Assembly (NCBI GenBank): GCA_964624905.1
Contig: CAZUYK010000007.1
Span: forward strand, 1 to 64,000
Direction of reading: 5' to 3'
Source of the DNA: CAZRVH01 sp964624905
Lineage (GTDB): Bacteria; Patescibacteriota; Gracilibacteria; Peribacterales; Peribacteraceae
DNA: 64,000 bases
The translations under genes and the position numbers were made by a program. Of this stretch, positions 34,226 through 42,818 are shown one piece after another. Under the pieces are notes generated by a model that was given only the letters and a program-made list of their open reading frames with translations, ran no database searches and was not told the DNA's origin. Every line of letters begins with the position of its first letter. Position 1 is the stretch's first letter.

Positions 34226-34816
34226 ATGCCGAGCCTGCCTCCCATCACCGTCTTCGACCTGGAAACGACAGGGCTGGACCCCAAACGAGGCCATAGGGTC
34301 GTTGAAATCGCAGGCGTGCGCATCGAGAACGGCATCATTACGGACAGGACCTTCAACAGCTTGGTGAATCCGGAGCGTGACATCCCCTTCGAGACGAAGC
34401 AGATCCACGGCATCAGCAACGAGGACGTCGCCACGGCCCCCACGATGATGGCCGTCCTGCCGCAATTCCTGGAATTCGCGGCCGGCTCGACGCTCATCGC
34501 GCACAACGCCGCCTTCGACAAGGGATTTTTGGAATGCGAGAAGGAATTCTGCTGGGGGTACATCGAGATCCCGGAACCCCTGTGCAGCATGAAGCTCAGC
34601 CAGAGCCTGTTCCCCACGGCCTTCCGTCACAGCCTGGATTTCCTTAGCGAGAAATTCCAGATGCAGCTCCCCCAGGGCCGCCACCGCGCGTTGCCGGACG
34701 TGCTCCATACCGCGCAGATCCTGTTGAAAATGATCGAGGTCGGCAAGATCCAGTCGTTGGGAGAACTCAAGCAAAAAGCGTCATTGAACGCGGTTCCTGC
34801 GTTCGGAAGGAGATAA
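34226..34816 (+). CDS. DnaQ-like 3'-5' exonuclease (DEDDh)
   Basis: 196 residues. ExoI VFDLETTGLD (about 8-17), ExoII STLIAHNAAFDKGFL (about 88-102) and ExoIII HRALPDVLHTA (about 152-162, with the His and Asp of the DEDDh type). It is a single-domain exonuclease and could be the proofreading subunit of DNA polymerase III or a stand-alone repair nuclease. It is followed by an inverted repeat and then def. Confidence 0.88.
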   Translation: MPSLPPITVFDLETTGLDPKRGHRVVEIAGVRIENGIITDRTFNSLVNPERDIPFETKQIHGISNEDVATAPTMMAVLPQFLEFAAGSTLIAHNAAFDKGFLECEKEFCWGYIEIPEPLCSMKLSQSLFPTAFRHSLDFLSEKFQMQLPQGRHRALPDVLHTAQILLKMIEVGKIQSLGELKQKASLNAVPAFGRR

Positions 34817-34820
34817 TGTC

Positions 34821-34902
34821 GGATCGAAGGTAGGTAGGAGAGTAGGTTCGTAGATTTCTCCATGCCTTACTCCTACCCACCTACTTTCCTACCCTCCTAT
34901 CC
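34821..34902. terminator. Imperfect hairpin with GTAGG-repeat arms
   Basis: The left arm (34821-34857) is built of GTAGG-type units; the right arm (34865-34902) is its approximate complement (CCTAC units). It lies after the DnaQ-like gene. Confidence 0.5.
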
Positions 34903-34946
34903 CCTGAACCCCTTCATTTCGACATAAAAAACCGGATTATGTACGC

Positions 34947-34952
34947 TATACT
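34947..34952 (+). promoter_or_regulatory. -10 box of leaderless def
   Basis: TATACT, 6 nt (TCCCCC) before ATG 34959. Confidence 0.6.
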
Positions 34953-34958
34953 TCCCCC

Positions 34959-35414
34959 ATGGCAGTCCTCCCCATCGTCATCGGCGAGCAACAGAGCGTC
35001 CTCCGCGCGAAGACGAAGGAAGTGGCGGTGACAAAGGACATCCTGAAGCTCATCAAGGACATGGAACAGACGACGGTGAAAGCCGACGGGCTCGGTTTGG
35101 CGGCCCCGCAGATCGGGCAGAGCCTGCGCCTGTGCGTTGCCAAGGTGAACGGTCGCCTGACGCCGCTCATCAACCCCCACATCACTTTCAAAAGCAAAGA
35201 AACGGACATAATGGAGGAAGGGTGCCTGAGCCTGCCGAATATCTGGCTGCCGGTTCCGCGTTCGACATCCATCGTCGTGAAGTACCTGAACGCGAAGGGC
35301 CAGGCGCAGGAACGCAAATTCGACGGCATGGAAGCGCGCATCGTGCAGCACGAAGTGGACCACTTGGACGGAAAGCTGATCACGGACTACGCGCAGATGC
35401 CGAAACCGATGTAA
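34959..35414 (+). CDS. def: Peptide deformylase
   Basis: Removes the formyl group from new proteins. 151 residues with all three motifs: GLGLAAPQIG (about 44-53), EEGCLSLPN (about 86-94, metal Cys) and QHEVDHLDG (about 128-136, HExxH). Slightly shorter than typical enzymes because of a short C-terminus. gatB follows after 57 nt. Confidence 0.95.
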   Translation: MAVLPIVIGEQQSVLRAKTKEVAVTKDILKLIKDMEQTTVKADGLGLAAPQIGQSLRLCVAKVNGRLTPLINPHITFKSKETDIMEEGCLSLPNIWLPVPRSTSIVVKYLNAKGQAQERKFDGMEARIVQHEVDHLDGKLITDYAQMPKPM

Positions 35415-35432
35415 AAGGGCTGGAAATTGGCA

Positions 35433-35461
35433 TTGAGCGGGCTTCGGAAAACAAGTACGCT
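35433..35461 (+). promoter_or_regulatory. Promoter of gatB
   Basis: TTGAGC and TACGCT are 17 nt apart; ATG 35472 is 10 nt beyond the -10 box. Confidence 0.4.
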
Positions 35462-35471
35462 CTTTCGCGTT

Positions 35472-36917
35472 ATGGCAGAGCTGGAAGCCATCATCGGCTT
35501 GGAAGTGCATGCGCAGATGAGCACGAAGACGAAGATGTTCTGCGGATGCGACAACGACGCGTTCGGCAAGGAGCCGAATACGACCGTCTGCCCCATCTGC
35601 ATGGGCCACCCGGGCACGCTCCCCGTCCCCAACGGCGAAGCCGTGGCCAAGGCGGTCCGCGCCTCGCTCGCGATCGGATGCTCCATCAATCCCGACAGCC
35701 ACTTCGACCGCAAGCACTACTTCTATCCGGACCTGCCGTCCGGCTACCAGATTTCGCAGTACGATTTCCCGCTCGCCTCGCACGGAAAAGTGGAATACGA
35801 CCTTACGGACGCAAGCGGACGGAAGACGGGCGAACGCGTTTGCCGCATCACGCGCCTGCACATGGAAAACGACGCCGGAAAGCTGACGCACAGGGGCAAT
35901 AAAACCCTCTGCGACTACAACCGAGCGGGTACGCCGCTCATGGAAATCGTTACGGAACCGGATTTGAGGAACAGCGAGGAAGCCTGCGCCTTCGCGGAGG
36001 AGTTGCGTCGCATCCTCATCGCGGTCGATGCTTCGGAAGCGGACATGTTCAAAGGCATGATGCGTTTCGACGCGTCGATTTCTCTGCGCGAAAAGGGCAC
36101 CGAAAAGCTCAACCCGAGGAGCGAAATCAAGAACCTGAACAGCTTCAAGGCACTGGAAAAGGCCCTGCAGTATGAGGAAAAGAGACTGCGCGACTTATGG
36201 GAGGAAACAGGTGGACCCTTAAAAGGAAACATCACGGTGGGATGGATGGACGACGAGGAAAAGACCCGCATGCTGCGTGACAAGGAAGACGCCCAGGACT
36301 ACCGCTACTTCCCAGAACCGGATATCCCGCCGTTGCACTTCGAGGCGGCAGCGATCGAAGAAATCCGCAAGAGCTTGCCCATCCTCCCCCGCGCGGCGCG
36401 TACCCACTACGTGAATTTGGGGCTGGAGGAATCGGAATCGATGCAGATCATGAACAACCCCGCGCTGAAGGCAATCTTCGACGCGGTGTATACGAAGACG
36501 AACGACGCGAAGCGCACGTCCAGCCTGGTCCTGACGCAGCTCGTAGGCTTCCTGAAGGCCGAGGACAAGCCGCTGGAGGAAGGCCCGACGGCGGACGCCA
36601 TGCTGGAACTCGTGGCGGCGATCGACGACGGCACGATCTCTGGAAACGCAGGAAAGGAAGTCCTCGCGACGATGGTGAAGACGGGAAAATCCGCACCCGC
36701 GATCATCGAGGAGGGGGGCATGAAGCAAATCAGCGACGACGGGGCGATCGAGGAACTCGTGAAGAAAGCAATCGAAGCGAACCCCCAGGCGATCGAATCC
36801 TACAAGGCAGGCAAAGGAGCGGCTTTGGGCGCGATCGTGGGATGGGTGATGAAGGAATCGAAGGGTCAGGCGAACCCCGGGAAGGTAAACCAAATCCTGC
36901 AAAAACTGTTGTCGTAA
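35472..36917 (+). CDS. gatB: Aspartyl/glutamyl-tRNA amidotransferase subunit B
   Basis: Part of the GatCAB complex that converts Glu-tRNA-Gln (or Asp-tRNA-Asn) to Gln-tRNA-Gln. 481 residues: IGLEVHAQMSTKTKMFCGC (about 8-26, with zinc Cys), CPICMGHPGTLPVPN (about 42-56), HFDRKHYFYPDLPSGYQISQ (about 77-96), a helical domain, and the C-terminal YqeY-like tail that holds tRNA. gatA and gatC are not in the window. The start is set at 35472 (MAELEAIIGLEV) rather than 15 codons upstream because the promoter box lies between. Confidence 0.95.
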   Translation: MAELEAIIGLEVHAQMSTKTKMFCGCDNDAFGKEPNTTVCPICMGHPGTLPVPNGEAVAKAVRASLAIGCSINPDSHFDRKHYFYPDLPSGYQISQYDFPLASHGKVEYDLTDASGRKTGERVCRITRLHMENDAGKLTHRGNKTLCDYNRAGTPLMEIVTEPDLRNSEEACAFAEELRRILIAVDASEADMFKGMMRFDASISLREKGTEKLNPRSEIKNLNSFKALEKALQYEEKRLRDLWEETGGPLKGNITVGWMDDEEKTRMLRDKEDAQDYRYFPEPDIPPLHFEAAAIEEIRKSLPILPRAARTHYVNLGLEESESMQIMNNPALKAIFDAVYTKTNDAKRTSSLVLTQLVGFLKAEDKPLEEGPTADAMLELVAAIDDGTISGNAGKEVLATMVKTGKSAPAIIEEGGMKQISDDGAIEELVKKAIEANPQAIESYKAGKGAALGAIVGWVMKESKGQANPGKVNQILQKLLS

Positions 36918-36945
36918 TACGTCGGGACTCGTAGAGTGCGGACAT

Positions 36946-37380
36946 ATGCGCAACGCCCTCCTCTCTTCCATCGCCGTTCTTACCCTCGTCGCCTGTTCGC
37001 AGACGCCGAACAATATCGCCGTGGGCGAGCCGAATCCGAACGCACCGGCAGACGCGGGCGGTATCGTGATGGAGCAGACATCCATGGAGTGGCAATTCAC
37101 GAACGTCGGCACCGAAGATGAACCGCGCACGAAGGTCTCGCTGGTCATCAAGGGGACGGAGATGCGCACGATCGATATGGGAACGTATGCGGGCAATGCC
37201 GTGGATAAGTCGAACGAACAGACCGAAGCCCTTCTCTTCGCCAGTTTGTGGTGGGCGGGCGGAGGAGACGACCTGCGTGTGGTCGGCAACGGCGACGGCA
37301 CGATTACCCTGCAGCATCGCGGAGTGGACGAAGTGTCCGGAATCGGCGATTGGATGACGCTGCAAACGATCCAGGAGTAA
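36946..37380 (+). CDS. Unknown lipoprotein
   Basis: 144 residues. The lipoprotein signal peptide ends LVAC (Cys about 17). The mature part has one compact beta-rich domain (about 45-144: SMEWQFTNVG, KVSLVIKGTEMRTIDMG, LRVVGNGDGTITLQHRG). No family recognised. A TAGAGT box lies 8 nt before the ATG. A long non-coding stretch follows. Confidence 0.75.
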   Translation: MRNALLSSIAVLTLVACSQTPNNIAVGEPNPNAPADAGGIVMEQTSMEWQFTNVGTEDEPRTKVSLVIKGTEMRTIDMGTYAGNAVDKSNEQTEALLFASLWWAGGGDDLRVVGNGDGTITLQHRGVDEVSGIGDWMTLQTIQE

Positions 37381-38149
37381 AGAAAACTTGTCCTAAGAAT
37401 AATGTATTTGCACTGAATACATAATTTAGTCAATGCGTGTAATCGACCTTCTGAATTGGTTATTCGGGACCTTTGATTGAACACACATTGTATTCATACA
37501 ACAGTTCCCCCACCTGAACAGGGCAACAAGTTGCTAGAAACCGAGCCTCTGCGTAAGATGACGTGATTTGCCAATGGCAGGTCGAACACACACCCAAACA
37601 AACACTCGTTCTTTTTTCTTCCATCGCCAAACAGTTGAGAGAGGGATGATCACGGGTTTCACACCCGTTCCTCCCGGCCAACACATTGCTTTGCTTGCTA
37701 CTCTGGGTACAGGCACGTGCATGTGTCACTTGTGGTCATCCTCCTCTCTGCTCTACAAGGAACGTACGGTCCATCAGAGGTATGATGACCGCTGCGCACC
37801 CCTCTTCTCCCCAGTGTTCCCTTTGGATCTTAGTATCCTCATGGCGAACCGGTCCGGGGACTTCGGTAGGTTCCGAGGAGAAACAAGAAACCAGAGTAAG
37901 GCAGAGATGTCGGGGATACCTCCCCCTCGCTCCCGTTCACTCACTAATCGCGGCTCAATACTATACTTAGTATCGATAGTCGCACGAACGGACAGCAACA
38001 CAAACACAAACAGGGACACGCAAGTGGCCCTTTTGTGCATGCCATGGGTGAAACCGAAGGTTTCCCCCATGGTCCCCCTTCCTTGAAGTTGAGTCGCTCC
38101 AGCGAAAGCATAGCTTCCGCTTCGCGACGTTTTTTTATAAAACCAATCG
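37381..38149. other. Long intergenic stretch with hairpins and a plus-strand terminator; possible structured RNA
   Basis: About 770 nt without a convincing gene. It holds several hairpins: TGTATT/AATACA (37401-37420), ACGGGT/ACCCGT (37652-37668), ATACTA/TAGTAT (37958-37973) and CCATGGG-T-GAAACC paired with GGTTTC-CC-CCATGG (38043-38072). It ends in a rho-independent terminator at 38102-38137. I could not match it to RNase P RNA, tmRNA, 4.5S RNA or a self-splicing intron. Open frames present look random. Confidence 0.45.
38102..38137 (+). terminator. Plus-strand terminator ending the non-coding stretch
   Basis: GCGAAAGC and GCTTCGC arms (one bulge), then GACG and T7. Confidence 0.65.
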
Positions 38150-38235
38150 TGCCGAACGAGCGCTTTGCGCGAAGTGGAGGCACTCCTTTCCGGAAAGATA
38201 GCTCATGAAAGAAAACCCGGAGGGTTGTCTTTCAT
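38150..38235. repeat. 86-nt structured element, copy B
   Basis: Same length as copy A at 21204-21289, 12 differences. It begins one base downstream of the efp stop codon (minus strand). The end hairpin has ATGAAAGA/TCTTTCAT arms with an inner AACCC/GGGTT stem. Confidence 0.75.
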
Positions 38236-38236
38236 G

Positions 38237-38797
38237 TTACGAAACGCGCGTCATGTAGAGGCCTGTCTCCGTATTCACCTTTACGACATCGCCTTCGTCT
38301 ACGAACAAGGGAACGTTCACCACGAGGCCACTTTCAAGCTTCGCAGGCTTGTTGCCGCCAGTGGCGGTATCCCCTTTCACGCCCGGGATCGTCTCCACGA
38401 CTTTCAATTCGACGGTCGGCTTCAGCTGGATGCCGATGGGATTGTCTTCGAACATGAGGGCGTCCACTTCGTTTCCTTCCACAAGGTAGAGAGCGCTTTC
38501 ATCGATCGTATCCTTGCTGAGCTCGAACTGGTCGAACGTCTCGTTATCCATGAACGTGAACGTCTCGCCGTTGTTGTACAGGTACTGCACGCGGCGGTAT
38601 CCCACGTCCGCGGGTTCGATCTTCTCGCTTCCCTGGAAGTTCTTCGCAAGGATCGCGCCCGTCTTCAAGTTCTTCAGCTTGCACTGCATGTTCGCCTTGC
38701 TCTGGCTCTTGCGGCCGAACTGGGAGCTGACCACCATGAAGGGTTCGCCATCGATGTTAATGGCGCGTCCGGGCTTGAGATCGGTAATGTCGTACAT
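38237..38797 (-). CDS. efp: Elongation factor P
   Basis: Relieves ribosome stalling at proline stretches. 186 residues and three beta-barrel domains: KOW-like N-domain (about 1-62, with FGRKSQSKANMQCKLKN around the tip Lys that may be modified), OB domains (about 65-125 and 128-186, ending GLYMTRVS). The start at 38797 (MYDITDLKPG) is the family start. The leader CTACCTTCCTCATTTCCT is pyrimidine-rich. No modifying enzyme gene is adjacent. Confidence 0.95.
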   Translation of the reverse strand: MYDITDLKPGRAINIDGEPFMVVSSQFGRKSQSKANMQCKLKNLKTGAILAKNFQGSEKIEPADVGYRRVQYLYNNGETFTFMDNETFDQFELSKDTIDESALYLVEGNEVDALMFEDNPIGIQLKPTVELKVVETIPGVKGDTATGGNKPAKLESGLVVNVPLFVDEGDVVKVNTETGLYMTRVS

Positions 38798-38858
38798 AGG
38801 AAATGAGGAAGGTAGGCCGGCAGTCTGCCAGCCTCCCCCGAGGGGCGTCAACCTGGCT

Positions 38859-40817
38859 TTACTCCACCGTTTGGCCCGTTCCGGTCGCTGCGGGGTGCAA
38901 ATCGATCAATTCCTGGCGTTCGCGCAATTCCTGGATTGCCGTGCGGACGTAGATAGCCAGGCCGTTTTCCGGAAGTTCGTGGTAGAGGGCGCGGAGAATG
39001 GATCCCTCGTCCGCATGGCCCTGGAGGCGCTGCATTTCGTTGATCAGCTGGCTGTAGCGAGACCTGGGCTGCTTGTAGAGGAAGATGCGCTGCTTGATCT
39101 CCGCGACGAGCGTGGCGATCTCCTGTTCCGTCAGGTGCTTCACCGCGGGCGGAGCCGGGGGCCTGGGCAGGAACGGACGCACATTGCTGAGGATCACTTC
39201 CTTGTCCTCGGCATCCGTCTCGCCGGGCTCCTTCGCATTCAATGTATCGGCGATATCGGAAAGAAGGGACAGCGCTTCTTTCTTCGCATCCGGCTTGAGC
39301 TCGGAGGAATCCGTGGAATTCAGCGTATCCAACTGGGGGGCGATAGCCGCAAGAGCGTCTTTCGCGGTGGATGTATCTCCGCCCGTCTCCACGACGTCAT
39401 GGAGCATGTCGAGCGTGTCGACGAGAAGCGTGCCGTTCACGTCCTGCTGGTCGATACCTGCATCCGGAAGTTCGGCAGTCGTTTCGAGCACCGCTTTCTT
39501 CACGGCGTAGAGACCGTCATTGGGCAATACCGCGAAGATTTGGGCGGCGTTCTCTTCCACTTCCTTCTGCACCAAATCCTTGGTGACGCTGTTGCCGGAA
39601 CCGGTGGCGACTTCCAAAAGGGTCTGCCTGTATTCCTGCAGCGGCACCGTGGCCCCCGTCTGCCCCTGGGCGATGAGCGCGGCGGCTTCGTTAAGGCGGG
39701 TCGTGGCCTGCTGGATCTTCTTCTGCACCTTCTCCTCGGGGTTCAGCGTAAGGAGAACGTCCATCGTTTCGGCGATGCGCTTCACGCCGTAGAGCGGCGA
39801 ATTCGGCAGGATGCCTGCCTGCGCGGCACGGCGCTCCTGCTGCATCTGGGCGACTTCGCGCTGGTGCACGGCGTCTTTACGCAGGTTCTTCGTCGTCCAG
39901 GCATCATCGTAAGCCATGTCTTCCATGTGTTGCACCGACGGTACGCCGCGGGACAGGACGGTGGATTCCCCGGCAACGAGGTTCAAGGCGACGTCCTTCT
40001 GACGCACCGACGCGCTGCGGTTCCATACTTTCACGGACACCGTCTCGCCCGCCGACACCGACACGCTGCCTCCATGCACGTTCACGTTTCCGAATTCCGT
40101 TCCAAGGCTGATGCCCTCCACCGTATTCGGCAGCAATCCCTGGAGCCAGACGGAACCGGACACGAGGGTAAAGGTGGAACCCGTCGGGGAGATGTCGGGG
40201 CGGTCGGAGACATCGTTGAGGATGATGGTCGTGTTGGGAGCGAGGCGGATATTGCCGTCGTCATGCAGGATGACCGTCGCCTCCCCTTCGAACGTGCGGA
40301 TTTGCACCGCTTCGCGGATCTCGGTCTCCTCCTTCACAGGCTGCCACAAGCCGTGCAAAGCGATATTCACGTCGCCGGATGTCGGCAGGATGATAACGGA
40401 TGACTCGGCGACGGTGGTAGGCGCCAGGAACAGGAACGGACTGGCGCGCAGTCCGACCACGACGATGAGCACCGCCGCGATCCACTTGGGGGCGCGATAG
40501 GAAATAACGGTGGCCGTCTGGGGCACAAGGCGGGTTGCGATGTAGGACCATAGCGTGTGGCGAACATCCTGCTTCGGCTGAAGCGCGTCGCGCAGGCGGC
40601 CGAAGGCGTCATGGGCCTTGGGGGCGGAAACGCGATCAAGGATACGATTCAAAACCGATGTTTGGACATGGTCCTCGGGGGTGAGGGAAGAACGCAGGTC
40701 CTTCCATACCGCCTTCTCCTGGATTCTGGCCATAACGCGCCCTTTCAGCTCGTTTTGAGCGTTTTGGGAGGGTTCCAGGTCCTCGCGGAGCCGGCGGAAA
40801 GCGTTATTGGAGTCCAT
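38859..40817 (-). CDS. Membrane anti-sigma-like protein: FecR domain plus DUF5667-type region
   Basis: 652 residues. The cytoplasmic N-terminus (about 1-100) has three copies of a motif like RLREDLEPSQN followed by a hydrophobic RI ending. One membrane helix (about 110-130) is followed by a FecR-type beta domain (about 140-290, with LAPNTTIILNDV and TLVSGSVWLQG). After it come helical DUF5667-like units (PNSPLYGVKRIAETMDVLL about 345-363; LPNDGLYAVKKAVLE about 440-454) and a Pro-rich and helical tail. The ECF sigma gene lies 44 nt upstream in the same direction, so this is probably its membrane regulator, responding to the envelope. Confidence 0.8.
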   Translation of the reverse strand: MDSNNAFRRLREDLEPSQNAQNELKGRVMARIQEKAVWKDLRSSLTPEDHVQTSVLNRILDRVSAPKAHDAFGRLRDALQPKQDVRHTLWSYIATRLVPQTATVISYRAPKWIAAVLIVVVGLRASPFLFLAPTTVAESSVIILPTSGDVNIALHGLWQPVKEETEIREAVQIRTFEGEATVILHDDGNIRLAPNTTIILNDVSDRPDISPTGSTFTLVSGSVWLQGLLPNTVEGISLGTEFGNVNVHGGSVSVSAGETVSVKVWNRSASVRQKDVALNLVAGESTVLSRGVPSVQHMEDMAYDDAWTTKNLRKDAVHQREVAQMQQERRAAQAGILPNSPLYGVKRIAETMDVLLTLNPEEKVQKKIQQATTRLNEAAALIAQGQTGATVPLQEYRQTLLEVATGSGNSVTKDLVQKEVEENAAQIFAVLPNDGLYAVKKAVLETTAELPDAGIDQQDVNGTLLVDTLDMLHDVVETGGDTSTAKDALAAIAPQLDTLNSTDSSELKPDAKKEALSLLSDIADTLNAKEPGETDAEDKEVILSNVRPFLPRPPAPPAVKHLTEQEIATLVAEIKQRIFLYKQPRSRYSQLINEMQRLQGHADEGSILRALYHELPENGLAIYVRTAIQELRERQELIDLHPAATGTGQTVE

Positions 40818-40861
40818 TCGGATAGTTAAAACGAAGAAAGGGGGCTTCTGTTACGCATGAT

Positions 40862-41419
40862 TTACATGTCGGGAGGAAGAAGAACCTCCAACTTCCGCAG
40901 CGCCCGAAGCTTCAGGATGCGCACGGCCCCCTCGGTGAGGCGCAGGACGCGCGCGATTTCGCTGTGGGGAAGCTCGCTGACGAAGCTCAGGAGGAGGATT
41001 TCTCGGTAGCGCTTGGGCAATTGGTTGAGCGCGTGGCGGACGGTATCGACCTTGTCGTTTCGCTCCAAGCGATGCTCGGCGCGATTGAAGGAGTCGGTGT
41101 CGGCGAGGGTCTCGGGAACTTCCTCGAACCCGCGGTTGGTACGGTACGTGTCGATGACGCTGTGGCGCGCGATGCGGAACAGCCACGCCGAAAACGGCAC
41201 GCCCTTCTGCATCTTATACGTGTGCAACTTCTCCCAAGCCTTCACGAAGATATCCGCCGTCACGTCCTCCGCGATTTCCTTCGGCAGGCGAAACGCGGCG
41301 TAGCGGTAGATGGGCAGGAAGAACGCGTCGTACAATTTCGCGAACGCATCGGTGTCACCCTCCTTCGCGGAGGCGATGAGGGTTTGCAATTCTGCCTCCG
41401 GCAACGGGACGGGCGTCAT
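40862..41419 (-). CDS. ECF RNA polymerase sigma factor
   Basis: 185 residues. Sigma region 2 (about 22-92, with AKLYDAFFLPIYRYAAFRL and DIFVKAWEKLHTY) and region 4 (about 125-180, LPKRYREILLLSFV and HSEIARVLRLTEGAVRILKLRALRKL helix-turn-helix; quoted here in two parts). It directs transcription of an envelope-response regulon, with the downstream FecR-like protein as likely regulator. A TATACT box 10 nt before ATG 41419 gives a leader of about 3 nt. Confidence 0.92.
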   Translation of the reverse strand: MTPVPLPEAELQTLIASAKEGDTDAFAKLYDAFFLPIYRYAAFRLPKEIAEDVTADIFVKAWEKLHTYKMQKGVPFSAWLFRIARHSVIDTYRTNRGFEEVPETLADTDSFNRAEHRLERNDKVDTVRHALNQLPKRYREILLLSFVSELPHSEIARVLRLTEGAVRILKLRALRKLEVLLPPDM

Positions 41420-41449
41420 GTTGGAACGGAGTATAGCTGCTTTTCGCCG

Positions 41450-42814
41450 TTACCGCTGGGAAACCTCCCTTTTTGCAGGGACGAAGAACGCCGCGAGCAG
41501 GAAAGCCGTATAGGCGACGGCGCTGTCTTCGAATGCATGCAGGAACAGGGCGCAGATGGAAATACCAAGCATCCCTAAGAACGGCGCCAGGGAATCCCCG
41601 TTACGCCTCAGCGCGCGCAGCAGCAGGATGACGAACGCGACGAACAAAGCGAATCCGATCACGCCCAACTCCACCCCGATCTGCAGGTACCAGTTCTCGG
41701 TCACGAACGGACAGGTGCATTCCCGACCCGTAGGTTGCACCTGCTCGCCTCCCACGAACACGCACAGATCCGGGTGCGCCTGCGCCCAGGTCGCATCGCT
41801 CCCCTTTTCCAATTCCACGCAGGCGTCACTCGTGCGGTTGGTGGCGGGACCCGCGGATCCCAATCCTCTTCCGAGCGGATCGTCGATGATCGCGCGGATG
41901 CCGGCGAGCGGTTTTTCCAGGTGCCCCCGGGTGGAGGACGAGCGGAGGATGACGGACGGGAAGACCGCCGCGGCAAAGACCGCGGTGAGAAGGGCGGCAG
42001 GAACTCCCCAGAGCATCACCTGGCGACGCACCCAGCGCGATTGCTGCAGCAGGAAACCGGTGGCCAGCAGTACGAACGCGCCGATCCACGCCGCGCGGGA
42101 GAACGTGAGGAAGAGGGCCGCAAGGATGAGGACGAAGAACGTGAGATTGAGGACGCTGCGCTTGCAGTAGACGGCGAGCCCCGCGACGGAGAGCGGTAGG
42201 AGCAGCCAAATGCCCAGTTGATTAGGTCCGCTCATGGCGGACTGGATGCGATGCAGATTTGATCCCCCGATGAGCTGGTACGGGGCGAGGGGGCCGTCCG
42301 GCAGGAAAAGCGAGTGCATGTCCGAGTAGCCGAGAGCCGTGAAGAACCCGAGCGGCAGGAAAAAACCGATGATGCCGTACAGCGACACGATTGCGCCGAC
42401 CAGGAGAAGCGCCGCCATCGCCATCGTCTTGAATGTCTCGGACCACTGCACGCGGCGCAGGACGAAGAACAAGGCGAGCGGGAAGAAATCGTATTTGAGT
42501 GCAAGCGCGAAGGCGGCCGTGGAGGGAATGCCGTTGAGCACCGTTACCACAATCGCGATGACCCCGAGCGCCAACGCCAGATAATCCAGGAGATCGAACC
42601 GGATGCCCTTGTAGCCCTTCGCGCGAATCCACTCGGCAAACGCGATGGCCAGCAGAACAACGGCAACCCCCTCTTTCCAGAATGCCAGGGAGGGCAGCGG
42701 CGCATGGCCCGGACCGGCGATCAATTTCGTGAGGACGGTGACCGCGAGCGCGTGCAAAGGAAGGAGCGCGAGAAGCGCCAGGGACAGCCGTTCTCGAACG
42801 GTCTGCAACGTCAT
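41450..42814 (-). CDS. O-antigen ligase/polymerase family membrane protein
   Basis: 454 residues with about twelve hydrophobic helices and a larger outer loop (about 335-395) containing several Cys (ACVELEKG, DLCVFVGG, RECTCPFVTENWYLQ). The Wzy_C signature region is FLTFSRAAWIGAFVLLATG (about 240-258), with NQLGIWLLLPLS upstream. Members ligate or polymerise lipid-linked glycans on the outer face of the membrane. The start at 42814 (MTLQTVRERL) lies 4 nt after the wecB stop, so the two are co-transcribed; the longer frame overlaps wecB. Confidence 0.85.
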   Translation of the reverse strand: MTLQTVRERLSLALLALLPLHALAVTVLTKLIAGPGHAPLPSLAFWKEGVAVVLLAIAFAEWIRAKGYKGIRFDLLDYLALALGVIAIVVTVLNGIPSTAAFALALKYDFFPLALFFVLRRVQWSETFKTMAMAALLLVGAIVSLYGIIGFFLPLGFFTALGYSDMHSLFLPDGPLAPYQLIGGSNLHRIQSAMSGPNQLGIWLLLPLSVAGLAVYCKRSVLNLTFFVLILAALFLTFSRAAWIGAFVLLATGFLLQQSRWVRRQVMLWGVPAALLTAVFAAAVFPSVILRSSSTRGHLEKPLAGIRAIIDDPLGRGLGSAGPATNRTSDACVELEKGSDATWAQAHPDLCVFVGGEQVQPTGRECTCPFVTENWYLQIGVELGVIGFALFVAFVILLLRALRRNGDSLAPFLGMLGISICALFLHAFEDSAVAYTAFLLAAFFVPAKREVSQR

Positions 42815-42818
42815 GGGA

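Noticed and set aside
37568..38086. A 172-codon frame in the long intergenic stretch
   Set aside because: Residue composition looks random, there is no start signal of either type, and the DNA is dominated by hairpins.
37381..38149. RNase P RNA, tmRNA or self-splicing intron in the long gap
   Set aside because: The invariant motifs (such as GAGGAAAGTCC, a tRNA-like T-arm with CCA end, or paired intron core elements) were not found on either strand.
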